Source of the DNA: Oscillospiraceae bacterium
GTDB taxonomy: Bacteria; Bacillota; Clostridia; Saccharofermentanales; Saccharofermentanaceae
DNA: 64,000 nt
Assembly (NCBI GenBank): GCA_015069205.1
Contig: SVIZ01000001.1
Span: 289,057-353,056, forward strand
Direction: 5' to 3'
The position numbers were made by a program, and so were the translations under genes. The stretch's first letter is position 1; each line of letters begins with the position of its first letter. Below are positions 51,785-61,951 of this stretch, one piece after another. The notes under the pieces are model-generated. The model worked only from the letters and a program-made list of their open reading frames with translations. It was not told where the DNA came from and ran no database searches.

Positions 51785-53323
51785 TCAGTCGTTGCCGGAA
51801 AGAAGTGTTGCTCTTACGGCAGAACGATATCCCTCCATCTTCTCGGATACTTCAAATGCTGACATATCAGGTTCGTAAGAAGCACCTGCCTTATAGAACT
51901 CACCCGTCTTTTCAACAGACTCGAAAATCCCGGCCTGAATTCCTGCTGCCAGTCCCGCACCCATGGCGGTCATCTCGTCACTTAACGCTCTCGTGATCGT
52001 GACTCCCAGAAGATCAGACTGAAGTTGCATGAGGAAGCTGCTCGCGCACACTCCGCCGTCCACCTTCATTTGTCCGGCCTTAATGCCCGTATCATCAGTC
52101 ATGAGGTTAACCAGTTCAGTAACCTGATATGCTATTGATTCAACACCGGCCCTGATGATCTGTGCTCTGCCCGTACCTCTGGTGAGGCCCGTTAAAACAC
52201 CTCTTGCGTCAGGCTTCCAGTATGGTGCGCCCAAACCCGTAAATGCCGGAACTAAATATACACCGCCGGTGTCTTCAATGGAATTGCAAAATTCATCACA
52301 ATCTTTAGGATTTTCGATAAATCCGAGCTCATCTTTCAGCCAGCTTATGACTGAACCTGCCTGGAAGATACTTCCTTCCAACGCATAGTTTGTTACTCCG
52401 TTAATGGACCACGCACATGAAGTAAGAAGTCCGTTTTTGGAGAATACAGGCTCGGTACCGAGATTCATCAGTGTGAAGCTTCCGGTTCCGTATGTGGTCT
52501 TGGAATCGCCTTTGTTTATTGCATTCTGGCCGAGCAATGCTGCCGGCTGGTCGCCAAGAACGCCTGTGATATGAACACCGTTTACCGACATAAGATCCTT
52601 GACCTCATCATCAGTAAAACCGTTGCTACTAAGATACTCTTCATCGAGTTCGATCATGCCGTAATCGGCGCAGGATTCGAGAGGTTTTGCAAGCGAGTTT
52701 ACAGGTATTCCGAACAATTCCAAAAACTCTTTATCATATGCTTTTTTGGATATGTCGAAAAGCATCGTTCTTGAACAGTTGGAATAATCCGAAGCATAAG
52801 ATCTTCCGTTTGTAAGTCTGTATACAAGGAACCCGTCGATCGTTGAAAGACAGGCTTCTCCGCTTAAGCAGCGCTCTCTTAAACCCTTGATGTTTTCGAG
52901 CAGCCAGAGCATCTTCGTGGCAGAGAAATACGGGTCGATCTTAAGACCTGTTATCTCTGTGATCCTTCTGCCCTGCTCCCTGATCTCAGGGCGTCTGCAA
53001 ATGTCGGAAGTTCTTCTGCACTGCCATACGATCGCCTGAGTAAAAGGCTTTCCGGAAGGAGAGAATGCGACAGTCGTCTCACGCTGGTTTGTGATGCCCA
53101 TGCTGATGATACTGCCCTTTGCTTCCGGGTGCTCTTTCAACAGCATCGCAATAGCTTTAAGGACGGATACATATATCTCCTCTGCATCGTGGCTTACCCA
53201 GCCCGGCTGCGGATAATACTGCTTGAAAGGCACATGCGTACCCTGTGACAGATTACCTTCTTCATCAAGAAGAAATGCCTTGGTCGAAGTAGTTCCCTGA
53301 TCGATGCAAAGAATATATCTCAT
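51785..53323 (-). CDS. glpK: Glycerol kinase-like FGGY kinase
   Basis: The 512-residue FGGY kinase has the phosphate-binding DQGTTSTK start, FKQYYPQPGWVSHDAEEI, GITNQRETT and YGTGSFTLMNLG, the combination seen in glycerol kinases. It would phosphorylate glycerol to glycerol-3-phosphate. No glycerol facilitator or glycerol-3-phosphate dehydrogenase is adjacent. It follows malQ by 11 bases. Related FGGY kinases with other substrates cannot be fully excluded. Confidence 0.9.
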   Translation of the reverse strand: MRYILCIDQGTTSTKAFLLDEEGNLSQGTHVPFKQYYPQPGWVSHDAEEIYVSVLKAIAMLLKEHPEAKGSIISMGITNQRETTVAFSPSGKPFTQAIVWQCRRTSDICRRPEIREQGRRITEITGLKIDPYFSATKMLWLLENIKGLRERCLSGEACLSTIDGFLVYRLTNGRSYASDYSNCSRTMLFDISKKAYDKEFLELFGIPVNSLAKPLESCADYGMIELDEEYLSSNGFTDDEVKDLMSVNGVHITGVLGDQPAALLGQNAINKGDSKTTYGTGSFTLMNLGTEPVFSKNGLLTSCAWSINGVTNYALEGSIFQAGSVISWLKDELGFIENPKDCDEFCNSIEDTGGVYLVPAFTGLGAPYWKPDARGVLTGLTRGTGRAQIIRAGVESIAYQVTELVNLMTDDTGIKAGQMKVDGGVCASSFLMQLQSDLLGVTITRALSDEMTAMGAGLAAGIQAGIFESVEKTGEFYKAGASYEPDMSAFEVSEKMEGYRSAVRATLLSGND

Positions 53324-53334
53324 GAGGCTCCTCC

Positions 53335-54960
53335 TTATCTGAAATAGATCCTGTTGAGATTTCTGTACCAGTCGTTATCTATAGAATCAAAGTCTTCCTT
53401 TGTAAACCTTACGACCCAGTTGCCTGTAGGCGTTCCGGGAATGTTCATTCTCGTATCTCCGCCGTATCCGAGCATGTCCTGGATCGGAATGATCGTAACA
53501 TCAGCATGGCTCATCCAGAGTGTCCTGATGATCGCTCTGCAGGAACCGCTGTGCGTACCGCCGTCACCCCAGTTATCGCCTATAAAACCGCAGTATTCAA
53601 GGCATGTCTTTCTGACTTCCTCAGGACTGTCCCAAAGCCATCCGAGCAATGTGTTATTGTCGTGCGTTCCTGTATAAGCAACGCAGTTATTGATAAAGTT
53701 GTGAGGAAGGAATGAGCTGTTATCACCGGGATAGAATGCAAATTCCATAACTCTCATGCCGGGGATTCCGACCTTGCCCATAAACTCCATGAGGTCAGGT
53801 GTAACCTCACCAAGGTCCTCTGCTATAAGGCGCGATCTGTCCTTGAACTTTTTGTCGTATGCATCGAAGAAATCAAGGCCGGGTCCCGGAATCCACTTAC
53901 CGTCTCTGGCATTCTCTGCATTCGCATCGATCTCACAGTAAGATGAGAATGCGCGGAAGTGATCGATCCTCAAGTAATCGAAGAGCTTGAAGTTATCTTC
54001 AAGTCTGCTCATCCACCACGCATAGTGGTCATCTTTCATCTTCTTCCAGTCGTAGATGGGGTTGCCCCAAAGCTGACCGTCTTCGCAGAAATAATCCGGC
54101 GGAACGCCTGCAACGCTCTCGAAAACAAGAGCCTCCGGCTTGGGTTTTCTGGGTTCCTTTAAAGGTTCACCGTCTTTACCGGTCTCACCCTTCTCGAGTG
54201 CCTTTTTATAATTGTCCAGAGCTTTCTCATAATCTTTCAGGACCTTATTCACTTTGGTAGCCGAAGCCATTTTGAACAGATCCCTGCTTGCCCAGACATC
54301 AGCCGAATCACCAGAAACATAGAACGGGATATCACCGATAAGAGAGATTCCGAGATCGTTGATCTCCTTCTTGATCTGTGCCCATTCATCGAAGAACAGA
54401 TACTGTACAAAACCGTGATATCTGTAATTGGGATCATTCTTAAGTTCTGCAACAGCAGACTTGTCGTAGTTGCGGAGTCTTGAATCAGACCATTCCCACC
54501 ACGGCTTTCCGAAGTCTGCATCCTTTACCGTCTGGTAAGCTGCAACATCCTGGACCCACTTGTTGTCCTTGATGAACTTATCTGCTTTTGCGAGAAGATC
54601 CTTGTCTGCACGCTCAAAAGCTTTTCTTAAAAGCTCATCCCTGTTGGTCCTTAAGAAATCGTAATCTATTCTCCACTTATTCTGTGTGTACTCTGCCTGC
54701 TGTACCTCTGCAGGTGAGAGAAGTCCTCTGTCTAAAAGTCTTCTCGGGTCGATAAACAGCCAGTTGCCTGCAAATGCCGAGAAACTCTGGTAAGGGGAAT
54801 TACCCATTCCGGGATATGAGAACGGCAGGACCTGCCAGTATTTCATTCCCTGAGATGCCAATTGCTTTGCGAAGTCAATTGCCTCCTGTCCCATCACGCC
54901 CGTACCAAACGGTCCCGGGAGTGAGCTGATATGCATCAGAACGCCTCCGCCACGTATCAT
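53335..54960 (-). CDS. malQ: 4-alpha-glucanotransferase (amylomaltase) MalQ
   Basis: The 541-residue GH77 enzyme transfers alpha-1,4-glucan chains. MalQ motifs are present: HISSLPGPFGTG, YWQVLPFSYPGMGNSPYQSFSAFAG (in pieces), DYLRIDHFRAF with the catalytic Asp, AEDLGEV and GTHDNNT. A Lys/Glu/Pro insertion near residues 240-275 (ALEKGETGKDGEPLKEPRKP, in part) lengthens it slightly. It suggests maltodextrin or glycogen use. It heads the malQ-glpK-AEC run, divergent from prfC. Confidence 0.95.
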   Translation of the reverse strand: MIRGGGVLMHISSLPGPFGTGVMGQEAIDFAKQLASQGMKYWQVLPFSYPGMGNSPYQSFSAFAGNWLFIDPRRLLDRGLLSPAEVQQAEYTQNKWRIDYDFLRTNRDELLRKAFERADKDLLAKADKFIKDNKWVQDVAAYQTVKDADFGKPWWEWSDSRLRNYDKSAVAELKNDPNYRYHGFVQYLFFDEWAQIKKEINDLGISLIGDIPFYVSGDSADVWASRDLFKMASATKVNKVLKDYEKALDNYKKALEKGETGKDGEPLKEPRKPKPEALVFESVAGVPPDYFCEDGQLWGNPIYDWKKMKDDHYAWWMSRLEDNFKLFDYLRIDHFRAFSSYCEIDANAENARDGKWIPGPGLDFFDAYDKKFKDRSRLIAEDLGEVTPDLMEFMGKVGIPGMRVMEFAFYPGDNSSFLPHNFINNCVAYTGTHDNNTLLGWLWDSPEEVRKTCLEYCGFIGDNWGDGGTHSGSCRAIIRTLWMSHADVTIIPIQDMLGYGGDTRMNIPGTPTGNWVVRFTKEDFDSIDNDWYRNLNRIYFR

Positions 54961-54975
54961 TATTTGTAATTCCCT

Positions 54976-55032
54976 TCTTTCTTATATATAATTACTTGTC
55001 TTTGAAACAAGAATCTTTAATTAGAATATTAT
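54976..55032. promoter_or_regulatory. Divergent promoter region malQ/prfC
   Basis: On the minus strand TTGTTT and TATATA are 16 bases apart in front of malQ. On the plus strand TTGAAA (55002-55007) and TATTAT (55027-55032) are 19 bases apart in front of prfC. Both are imperfect and share the same 90-base gap. Confidence 0.35.
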
Positions 55033-55050
55033 ACATTTATTGAGGGTAAA

Positions 55051-56655
55051 ATGAATTCAGTTGATGAAATTAAAAGGCGCCGCACATTTGCGATCATATC
55101 GCACCCGGACGCAGGTAAGACTACTATCACAGAGAAACTTCTCCTTTACGGAGGAGCCATCCATCAGGCTGGCTCGGTAAAAGCCCGTAAGGCTGCGCGC
55201 CATGCCACATCCGACTGGATGGAGATTGAGAAGAAGCGTGGTATCTCGGTAACCTCATCAGTAATGCAGTTCGAATACGACGGCTGCCACATCAATATCC
55301 TTGATACCCCCGGTCACCAGGACTTCTCGGAAGACACATACAGAACGCTGTGTGCAGCTGATGCTGCAGTAATGGTACTTGACGGTGCGAAGGGTGTCGA
55401 GACACAGACGATCAAGCTTTTCCAGGTATGTAGAAGACGCGGTATCCCGATCTTCACATTCATCAACAAGATGGACCGTGCCGCAAAGAATCCTTTTGAC
55501 CTCATGGACGAACTCGAAAAGGTATTGGGCATCAGATCAGTCCCCATCAACTGGCCTATTGGTACCGACGGTGACTTCGAAGGCGTTTACGAGAGAGAAT
55601 CACGCAACGTTCTTCTCTTCGACCGAGAAAATAACGACCACGGTGCATCAATGGTTACTCAGAGCGTATCAGGCATCGAAGATCCGAAGCTTGACGAGAT
55701 GCTCATGCCGGGCCACCTCGAGACACTCAGAAACGACATCGAACTTCTCGACATGGCAGGCGACGAACTTGATATGGATAAGGTTCTCAAAGGAGAGTTG
55801 ACACCCGTATTCTTCGGTTCGGCAATCACCAACTTCGGTGTTGAGCCGTTCCTTAAGCACTTCCTTAAGATGAGTCCCGGCCCTGCCGTTCATAACACGA
55901 CAGACGGCATTATCGAACCTGAAGATCCAATGTTCTCTGGCTTCGTATTCAAGATCCAGGCAAACATGGATCCTTCACACAGAGACCGTATGGCATTCAT
56001 CCGTATCTGTTCCGGCCAGTATGAGAAGAACATGACTGTTAACCTCATGCGTACAGGCAAGAAGATCACTCTCGCACAGCCCCAGCAGTTCATGGCACAG
56101 GACAGAGCCATCACGGAAGAGGCTTACGCAGGCGACATCATCGGTATCTTCGATCCCGGTAACTTCAGGATCGGCGATACGATCATATCTACAAACCGCA
56201 AATTTGAGTTCGATCCTATCCCGGTATTCGCACCTGAAAACTTCGCACGTGTAGAGCCTAAGGATTCCATGAAGCGCAAGCAGTTCCTTAAGGGTATCGA
56301 GCAGCTTTCTCAGGAAGGTGCAGTCCAGCTCTACAAGCAGCCGAACATCGGTACCGAGACATACGTAATGGGCGTCGTCGGTATTCTCCAGTTCGACGTT
56401 CTTGAATACAGACTCAAGTCAGAATACAACGTTGATATCGTAAGAACACCTCTGCCCTACCGTCTCGCACGCTGGGCAAAATCAGAAGTCGAAGGATTCG
56501 ATGCAAAGGAGCTCACTCTCACTTCAACATCACTTCTCGTCTTGGACAGAGACGATGAACCGGTAGTTCTTTTCGAGTCCGAATGGGCAGTCGACTGGGC
56601 CATCGATCACAACGAGAAGTTCAAGCTTACTTTCGAGAATATCAATTCAAAGTAA
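55051..56655 (+). CDS. prfC: Peptide chain release factor 3
   Basis: The 534-residue translational GTPase recycles RF1/RF2 after peptide release. G1 is ISHPDAGKTT (16-25), G3 DTPGHQDFSED and G4 NKMDR. The C-terminal domains contain the RF3-specific VGILQFDVLEYRLKSEY (in pieces). GAGGG precedes the ATG. It is one of only three plus-strand genes and stands alone with its own strong terminator. Confidence 0.97.
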   Translation: MNSVDEIKRRRTFAIISHPDAGKTTITEKLLLYGGAIHQAGSVKARKAARHATSDWMEIEKKRGISVTSSVMQFEYDGCHINILDTPGHQDFSEDTYRTLCAADAAVMVLDGAKGVETQTIKLFQVCRRRGIPIFTFINKMDRAAKNPFDLMDELEKVLGIRSVPINWPIGTDGDFEGVYERESRNVLLFDRENNDHGASMVTQSVSGIEDPKLDEMLMPGHLETLRNDIELLDMAGDELDMDKVLKGELTPVFFGSAITNFGVEPFLKHFLKMSPGPAVHNTTDGIIEPEDPMFSGFVFKIQANMDPSHRDRMAFIRICSGQYEKNMTVNLMRTGKKITLAQPQQFMAQDRAITEEAYAGDIIGIFDPGNFRIGDTIISTNRKFEFDPIPVFAPENFARVEPKDSMKRKQFLKGIEQLSQEGAVQLYKQPNIGTETYVMGVVGILQFDVLEYRLKSEYNVDIVRTPLPYRLARWAKSEVEGFDAKELTLTSTSLLVLDRDDEPVVLFESEWAVDWAIDHNEKFKLTFENINSK

Positions 56656-56685
56656 GAGCATTTGAAAACGATGTAATTACAAGTG

Positions 56686-56721
56686 AACCCCGGAAGTCAG
56701 ATAAAAACTTCCGGGGTTTAT
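56686..56721 (+). terminator. Rho-independent terminator of prfC
   Basis: A 12-bp perfect stem AACCCCGGAAGT/ACTTCCGGGGTT with a 9-base loop is followed by TATTTC. It lies between convergent prfC and the adenosine deaminase-like gene and could block read-through in both directions. Confidence 0.85.
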
Positions 56722-56744
56722 TTCTTGCTTAGAAACTTTGATCT

Positions 56745-57683
56745 TTAAATTTTTCTCAGCCCGTTAATGCGTATATCATCAAGTTCTTCCGCATTCAGGC
56801 AGCCGCATTGATAAAGCCGCAGATATTCCTTGGAAACATCAGAATCAAAGATCAGCACATCATCAGAGCCGATAGTTACATCAACACCGTTCCTGTAAAG
56901 CTTTGCGATCGGATGAGCTTTCAACTCCGCTACTCTGCCAAGAAGATAATTACTGGAAGGAGTAATGTTCAGCCTGATGTGATTATCCGCAAGGAATTTG
57001 ATCACAGAAGGATCTTCTGCAGCTGCTATGCCATGCTGAACCTCATCAAGTTCCAGGCATTCTACGGCAAAGCGTACATCCTCTGCAGTTCCCCACTCAC
57101 CGACATGCGCCTTCAGCCTGAACCCTTCTGCTTTTGCACGCCTGTAGATGGACTTGAAGTTTTCTATCGGCTGCGCAAGTTCATCTCCATACAGATCAAT
57201 TGAATAAAAAGCCTTGCATCCCCAGAAATGAGACAGGCATTCTTCCAGATAAGCAATGCCACAGTGCCTTGACATTCCTATCTGTAATCTAAGCTCTATC
57301 TCCGGTGCAATCTCGCTGTGTGCCTCCTCGAAAGCACCCACAAGTTCTTCTATGTCGCCGCAAAAAAACTCACCAAGTCCCCAGACATCCTCACCGATCT
57401 CCAGGATACTTACTCCGTCTTCCCTGGCCTGAGCAAAAGCCGCCTTAATAAGCATTCTGCGGCCTTCAGCCGAGTTAAAATAGTCACCTATGTTCGCGGC
57501 ATTCCATTCATGCATTTCATCCATCGAATGGAGCGGCGTCTTGACCGGCTGAATATCCCTTCCGGCATGCTCTTTCAAATAGCTCCTGCTCCCACCGAGA
57601 ACAAAGTGATTATGCAGGTCAGCCTTTTTACATTTACGAATATCCGTAAGACTGCCTTGTTTAACCGCATCTATGAATTCCAT
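56745..57683 (-). CDS. Adenosine deaminase-like metal hydrolase
   Basis: The 312-residue protein has the ADA-type HNH motif (H24, H26), KAHVGEWG with the catalytic Glu, LDEVQHG and TIGSDD, all in order. Typical adenosine deaminases are 330-350 residues; the C-terminal helices here are shortened. Adenosine deamination to inosine is likely and would feed hpt and xpt salvage, but other aminohydrolase substrates are possible. It is monocistronic between prfC and the ftsH terminator. Confidence 0.88.
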   Translation of the reverse strand: MEFIDAVKQGSLTDIRKCKKADLHNHFVLGGSRSYLKEHAGRDIQPVKTPLHSMDEMHEWNAANIGDYFNSAEGRRMLIKAAFAQAREDGVSILEIGEDVWGLGEFFCGDIEELVGAFEEAHSEIAPEIELRLQIGMSRHCGIAYLEECLSHFWGCKAFYSIDLYGDELAQPIENFKSIYRRAKAEGFRLKAHVGEWGTAEDVRFAVECLELDEVQHGIAAAEDPSVIKFLADNHIRLNITPSSNYLLGRVAELKAHPIAKLYRNGVDVTIGSDDVLIFDSDVSKEYLRLYQCGCLNAEELDDIRINGLRKI

Positions 57684-57773
57684 ATGTTATCCCTATGCTT
57701 TTTGTAATTACACTAAACTATTGTCTTGACTAAAGAACAATGTACTGCATTCCTTTAATATGATAGCAGAAAT

Positions 57774-57805
57774 AAAAAAGGTATCCCGGAAAAACCTGAG
57801 ATACC
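57774..57805 (-). terminator. Rho-independent terminator of the tilS-hpt-ftsH operon
   Basis: GGTATC (57780-57785) pairs with GATACC (57800-57805), with further inner pairing; the minus strand continues TTTTTTATTT. Confidence 0.85.
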
Positions 57806-57830
57806 CTGTTTTATTAGTTTGTTGATCTGA

Positions 57831-59873
57831 TCAGTCTGTCGGACCGGGTTCGATGGAATCATCGTTATCAGCCTGATTTTCAGAAACTGACTCGGAAGGT
57901 CCGGGTGCAGGTGCAGGAGCCGGTGCAACATATGTTGTCTCTTCCGTCTTCTCAACATCTACAGAAGAAGTTGTGTCGATTCCTGAATAATCCTGAGGAT
58001 AAACAGCGCTCAAGTCACCGTTTGCCTCGTAGATCTTCTCAAAGTCAGGACCATCAACTGTGAGCTTGTCGATAAGTCTTGTAGCAAGACCTTCGACGAT
58101 ATTCTTCTTCTCGATGAGTATTCTCTTAGTATCTTCATAGCATGTATCGATGATCTGCTTGATCTCTTCGTCAATTGCAGCTGCTGTCTGGTCAGAATAG
58201 CTCTGGACCTGACCCATCGAGTAACCAAGGAAGACTTCCTCATTCTCATCACCGAATACAAGGTTGCGGAACTTCTTTGAAAGACCATAACGCTTGATCA
58301 TATCTTTAGCGATGTTGTTGCACTGCTGCAGGTCAGATGATGCGCCTGTTGATACTTCACCAAGGAAGACCTCTTCTGCGGCACGGCCGCCCAAAGACAT
58401 CTTGATGGTATCAAGGAGCATCTTCTCTGTGTAGAAATCAGTATCTTCGATCGGCTTATAAGCTGTGAAACCTCCTGCTCTTCCGACAGGAACGATGGTT
58501 ACACGGTCAACCTTTTCGAACTCTGATGTAGCACGAAGAACTACTGCGTGACCTGCTTCATGGTAAGCAGTAAGTTTCTTAACCTTGTCGCTGAGCTTCT
58601 TGGAATTCTTCTGGGGACCCATCTGAACTCTGAATGTAGCATCAGTGATCTCCTGCATCGTAATTTCTTTCTTGTTATGACGTGCAGTCATGAGAGCGGC
58701 TTCATTGAGAAGGTTCTCAAGATCGGCACCTGTAAATCCGACTGTGGACAAAGCAACTTCGTGAAGGCTTACGTCCTTTGCAAGAGGCTTCTTGCGTGCG
58801 TGGATCTTAAGGATCGCCTCACGCTCATCTGCGTCAGGCATGTTGACCATGATACGTCTGTCGAAACGGCCCGGACGGAGAAGTGCGGGGTCGAGAACGT
58901 CAACACGGTTTGTAGCAGCCATAACGATAACGTTGGAGTTAACATCGAAGCCGTCCATCTCAACTAGGATCTGGTTCAATGTCTGCTCACGCTCATCCTG
59001 ACCGCCGCCGAGACCTGCGCCTCTCTTACGGCCGACTGCATCGATCTCATCGATGAATACAACAGAAGGAGCTTCCTTCTTAGCATCTGAGAAAAGTGAT
59101 CTAACACGTGAAGCACCAACACCGACGAGCATTTCAACGAAGTCGGAACCTGAAATATAGAAGAACTTAACGCCTGCCTCACCTGCTACGGCTCTTGCAA
59201 GCAATGTCTTACCTGTACCCGGGGCACCATAGAGAAGAACACCCTTAGGGATCTTAGCTCCAAGCTGCTGGTATTTCTTAGGATTTTTAAGGAAATCTAC
59301 GATCTCCTGAAGTTCTTCCTTCTCTTCGACTGAACCTGCAACGTCAGAGAACTTAACCTTATCCTTATTAGGATCGGATACTCTCGCGCGGTTGCTTCCG
59401 AAGCTGAATACGCTGTTGCCGTCCCTGCTCTGTCTCGTGATGCTGAGGAACAGGACAACCACGATAACCAGTGAGATGCCGAACATAACAACATTAACTA
59501 CGATCGACCAGTCGAAAGGTTCAGTATAGTTGTAGCCGTCGATCTTACCCAGAGCCTTTGCTTTGTCGAGCTTCAAAACGAGATCGTCGACAAACTCATA
59601 AGGGATATCCTGAGTAACTTCAACATCAAGACCCTGTTCGTTCTTGTAGTTAACGACAACTGTCGTTCCCTTGATCTCAACTAGACTGACTTCATTCTCA
59701 TCATCATCAATGATGGCCATGACGTCAGACATTGTAGCCTTTTCCTTCTGACCGTAGTTGCCACCGAAAACGATAGTCGAGAATGCGATCAAAATGACTA
59801 TCATCAGGACGTAGAAGAATAATCCTCCGCCTATCGGTCTAAAACTCTTTTCACTCTTATCCTTATCAGACAC
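57831..59873 (-). CDS. ftsH: ATP-dependent zinc metalloprotease FtsH
   Basis: The 680-residue membrane protease degrades misfolded and regulatory membrane proteins. TM1 is about 17-36 and TM2 about 123-145, flanking an extracytoplasmic domain. The AAA domain has Walker A GAPGTGKT (216-223), Walker B FIDEID and the second region of homology. The zinc site is HEAGH (438-442). The C-terminal tail after about 625 is acidic and Pro/Ala-rich. It is last of the tilS-hpt-ftsH operon. Confidence 0.97.
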   Translation of the reverse strand: MSDKDKSEKSFRPIGGGLFFYVLMIVILIAFSTIVFGGNYGQKEKATMSDVMAIIDDDENEVSLVEIKGTTVVVNYKNEQGLDVEVTQDIPYEFVDDLVLKLDKAKALGKIDGYNYTEPFDWSIVVNVVMFGISLVIVVVLFLSITRQSRDGNSVFSFGSNRARVSDPNKDKVKFSDVAGSVEEKEELQEIVDFLKNPKKYQQLGAKIPKGVLLYGAPGTGKTLLARAVAGEAGVKFFYISGSDFVEMLVGVGASRVRSLFSDAKKEAPSVVFIDEIDAVGRKRGAGLGGGQDEREQTLNQILVEMDGFDVNSNVIVMAATNRVDVLDPALLRPGRFDRRIMVNMPDADEREAILKIHARKKPLAKDVSLHEVALSTVGFTGADLENLLNEAALMTARHNKKEITMQEITDATFRVQMGPQKNSKKLSDKVKKLTAYHEAGHAVVLRATSEFEKVDRVTIVPVGRAGGFTAYKPIEDTDFYTEKMLLDTIKMSLGGRAAEEVFLGEVSTGASSDLQQCNNIAKDMIKRYGLSKKFRNLVFGDENEEVFLGYSMGQVQSYSDQTAAAIDEEIKQIIDTCYEDTKRILIEKKNIVEGLATRLIDKLTVDGPDFEKIYEANGDLSAVYPQDYSGIDTTSSVDVEKTEETTYVAPAPAPAPGPSESVSENQADNDDSIEPGPTD

Positions 59874-59879
59874 TTTCTC

Positions 59880-60413
59880 TTATTCCTTTCTTACGATTCT
59901 GACATCGTCGAAATCTCTATATTTGCCGTCAAGGTCAAGACCATATCCGACAATGAATTCATCCGGGATCGTGATCCCGTTGTAATCCGGTTTAAGGTCG
60001 TTCACTCTTCTGCTCGGCTTATCGAAAGCTGTACAGATCTTAAGTGACTTGGGTCCTCTTTCAAGGAGCTTTTCCTTAAGCAGGGCCAGTGTTCTTCCGG
60101 TATCAATGATATCTTCAACGATAAGAACGTTCATATCCTTGATATCGTATGACATATCTTTCTTTATCTTGAGTTCTCCTGTAGAGAACTCGCCTACATA
60201 AGATGAAACCTGCATGAAATCAACAATGACAGGCATCTCAAGGCGTCTTACAAGATCGGCAGTAAAAATGAAAGCTCCTGTAAGGATTCCGACAACAACA
60301 AGAGGCTCGCCCTTGTAATCACGGTTAAGCTCGGTGCTTACCCGATCCAACATCTGCTCTATCTCGTCATGAGATATCAATACCTTGTCAGTATTAATAG
60401 ACATTGTCTTCAC
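59880..60413 (-). CDS. hpt: Hypoxanthine(-guanine) phosphoribosyltransferase
   Basis: The 177-residue enzyme salvages hypoxanthine and guanine with PRPP. The PRPP motif VLIVEDIIDTGRTL and SSYVGEF-type loop are present. It overlaps tilS by 4 bases and precedes ftsH by 6, the conserved Bacillota order. In Bacillus the tilS-hprT pair regulates ftsH; whether that holds here is unknown. The start could be ATG at 60413 or 60404. Confidence 0.96.
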   Translation of the reverse strand: MKTMSINTDKVLISHDEIEQMLDRVSTELNRDYKGEPLVVVGILTGAFIFTADLVRRLEMPVIVDFMQVSSYVGEFSTGELKIKKDMSYDIKDMNVLIVEDIIDTGRTLALLKEKLLERGPKSLKICTAFDKPSRRVNDLKPDYNGITIPDEFIVGYGLDLDGKYRDFDDVRIVRKE

Positions 60414-61948
60414 TGCCTTTCTACCGCAAACATTATCATTTCTCCGGACGTTGTGCCTTCAGGCATGCTTGCGATGTATCTTTCACGGCTTATGGCATTC
60501 GTGAAACCAATACCGTGTCCGTATCCCGGCAACCACAATATTTCTCCGTCTCTTTCGATAAAGATGATCTGCTTTCTGGCAGATTCGGGGATCTTAAGAT
60601 CAGTCATCAGACGGTTTAGATCTTTGCCGCCGGAAGAACCGGCTCTTCTGAATCTTAGAGTTCCCTTGATTCCGTTGCAGTTGCCAATCGTGATCCTGCC
60701 GTCCTCAAATGCGCTTCGGGGACAAAACCACAACAAGTTATTATACTCTAACTCATTCTCATTCTCAATTATTCTTACTTTTAATATTAAGGCAGAATTA
60801 GGGATTTTAACTACCAGATCACTGTCCTTTTTGTAATTCTCCAGGTCAATATCGACATTTAACGGCTCTTCTGAAGTCAAAAAGCCCATTTTTTGAGCAA
60901 TTCCTGCGGAAAGCCCGCTTATCTTATCTTCAGTCACAAACGCGAAAATGTCCCCATGTCTGAAGGCTTTACGGCCAAAAGGCATATCAAGGAGCATCTG
61001 CCCGGACGGTTCCTGTCCGATAAGCGAAAAACAGTCTTTTAAGTGAATCTCCTCAAAATCGACAAGATCTCCAAACGTCTCAAGCCACAGGGCTCTGATC
61101 ACACGTGATCTTATGGCAGGATGCATCTCTTTGAGTTTGGATGCGGAAATAACGGGATACCCTGACAGCTTATCTCTCGATGAAGCATAAGCTTTTCCTG
61201 CTTCCGCTGAAATATAATCCAGATCATCGCTTAAGAGCTTATAGGCTCTTGTAAGGGGCATTGCGGGATCTTCATTGTAGTATTCGCCGATCTTAGGAAG
61301 GAAATCATTTCTCCAGGTATTACGTGTTCCGTCTGTAGAAAGATTTGTCTGATCGATAGCGTATCTGACCCCGAGAGTATCAAGATAATCTACCAGTTCG
61401 CTCTTCTTAAGACATAATAGAGGCCTGATTATCCTTCCGGCAACTGGCTTGGGATTAACAAGCCCTTCGAGACCTGAACCCCTGAAAAGATTCATCATCA
61501 TTGTCTCTGCAATATCGTCTTTGTGGTGGGCGATTGCGATGCGGACTGTTTTCCCGCTCTTCTTTTCCAAAGCCTGCGCAAATTGCTCAAAAGCCTCATA
61601 GCGCAGGATCCTTCCGGCTGTCTCTTCCGAGATATGGTTAAAATCTGCAAAACCCTTGCAGTCAAAATCCAGCACCTTCAATTCAACATAATTGTCATTG
61701 CAAAGCTCTTTAACAAGTTCCACTTCTTCATCACAGACCCCGGGTCTTAAGTGATGATTGCAGTGAAACGCATAGATATCACAATCAATATCAAAACAAT
61801 TTCTAAGGCCCTTAAGGATATGAAGCAGCGCAACGGAATCAGGGCCTCCTGACAGGCCGACTACAATAATTCCGCAATCAAAAAGTCCTTTGCTTACACC
61901 GAAGTCAAGGACCCTGTCTAAGATTTCAACTGTCTCTTCTTTTTTCAA
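60410..61948 (-). CDS. tilS: tRNA(Ile) lysidine synthetase TilS
   Basis: The 512-residue enzyme modifies C34 of the AUA-reading tRNA(Ile) with lysine. The PP-loop SGGPDS is at 33-38, with AIAHHKDDIAETMMMNLFRGSGLEGL (in pieces) and RPLL motifs. The C-terminal TilS domains are present. It is slightly longer than average. It is essential in most bacteria and follows dnaB by 3 bases. Confidence 0.95.
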   Translation of the reverse strand: MKKEETVEILDRVLDFGVSKGLFDCGIIVVGLSGGPDSVALLHILKGLRNCFDIDCDIYAFHCNHHLRPGVCDEEVELVKELCNDNYVELKVLDFDCKGFADFNHISEETAGRILRYEAFEQFAQALEKKSGKTVRIAIAHHKDDIAETMMMNLFRGSGLEGLVNPKPVAGRIIRPLLCLKKSELVDYLDTLGVRYAIDQTNLSTDGTRNTWRNDFLPKIGEYYNEDPAMPLTRAYKLLSDDLDYISAEAGKAYASSRDKLSGYPVISASKLKEMHPAIRSRVIRALWLETFGDLVDFEEIHLKDCFSLIGQEPSGQMLLDMPFGRKAFRHGDIFAFVTEDKISGLSAGIAQKMGFLTSEEPLNVDIDLENYKKDSDLVVKIPNSALILKVRIIENENELEYNNLLWFCPRSAFEDGRITIGNCNGIKGTLRFRRAGSSGGKDLNRLMTDLKIPESARKQIIFIERDGEILWLPGYGHGIGFTNAISRERYIASMPEGTTSGEMIMFAVERQ

Positions 61949-61951
61949 AAC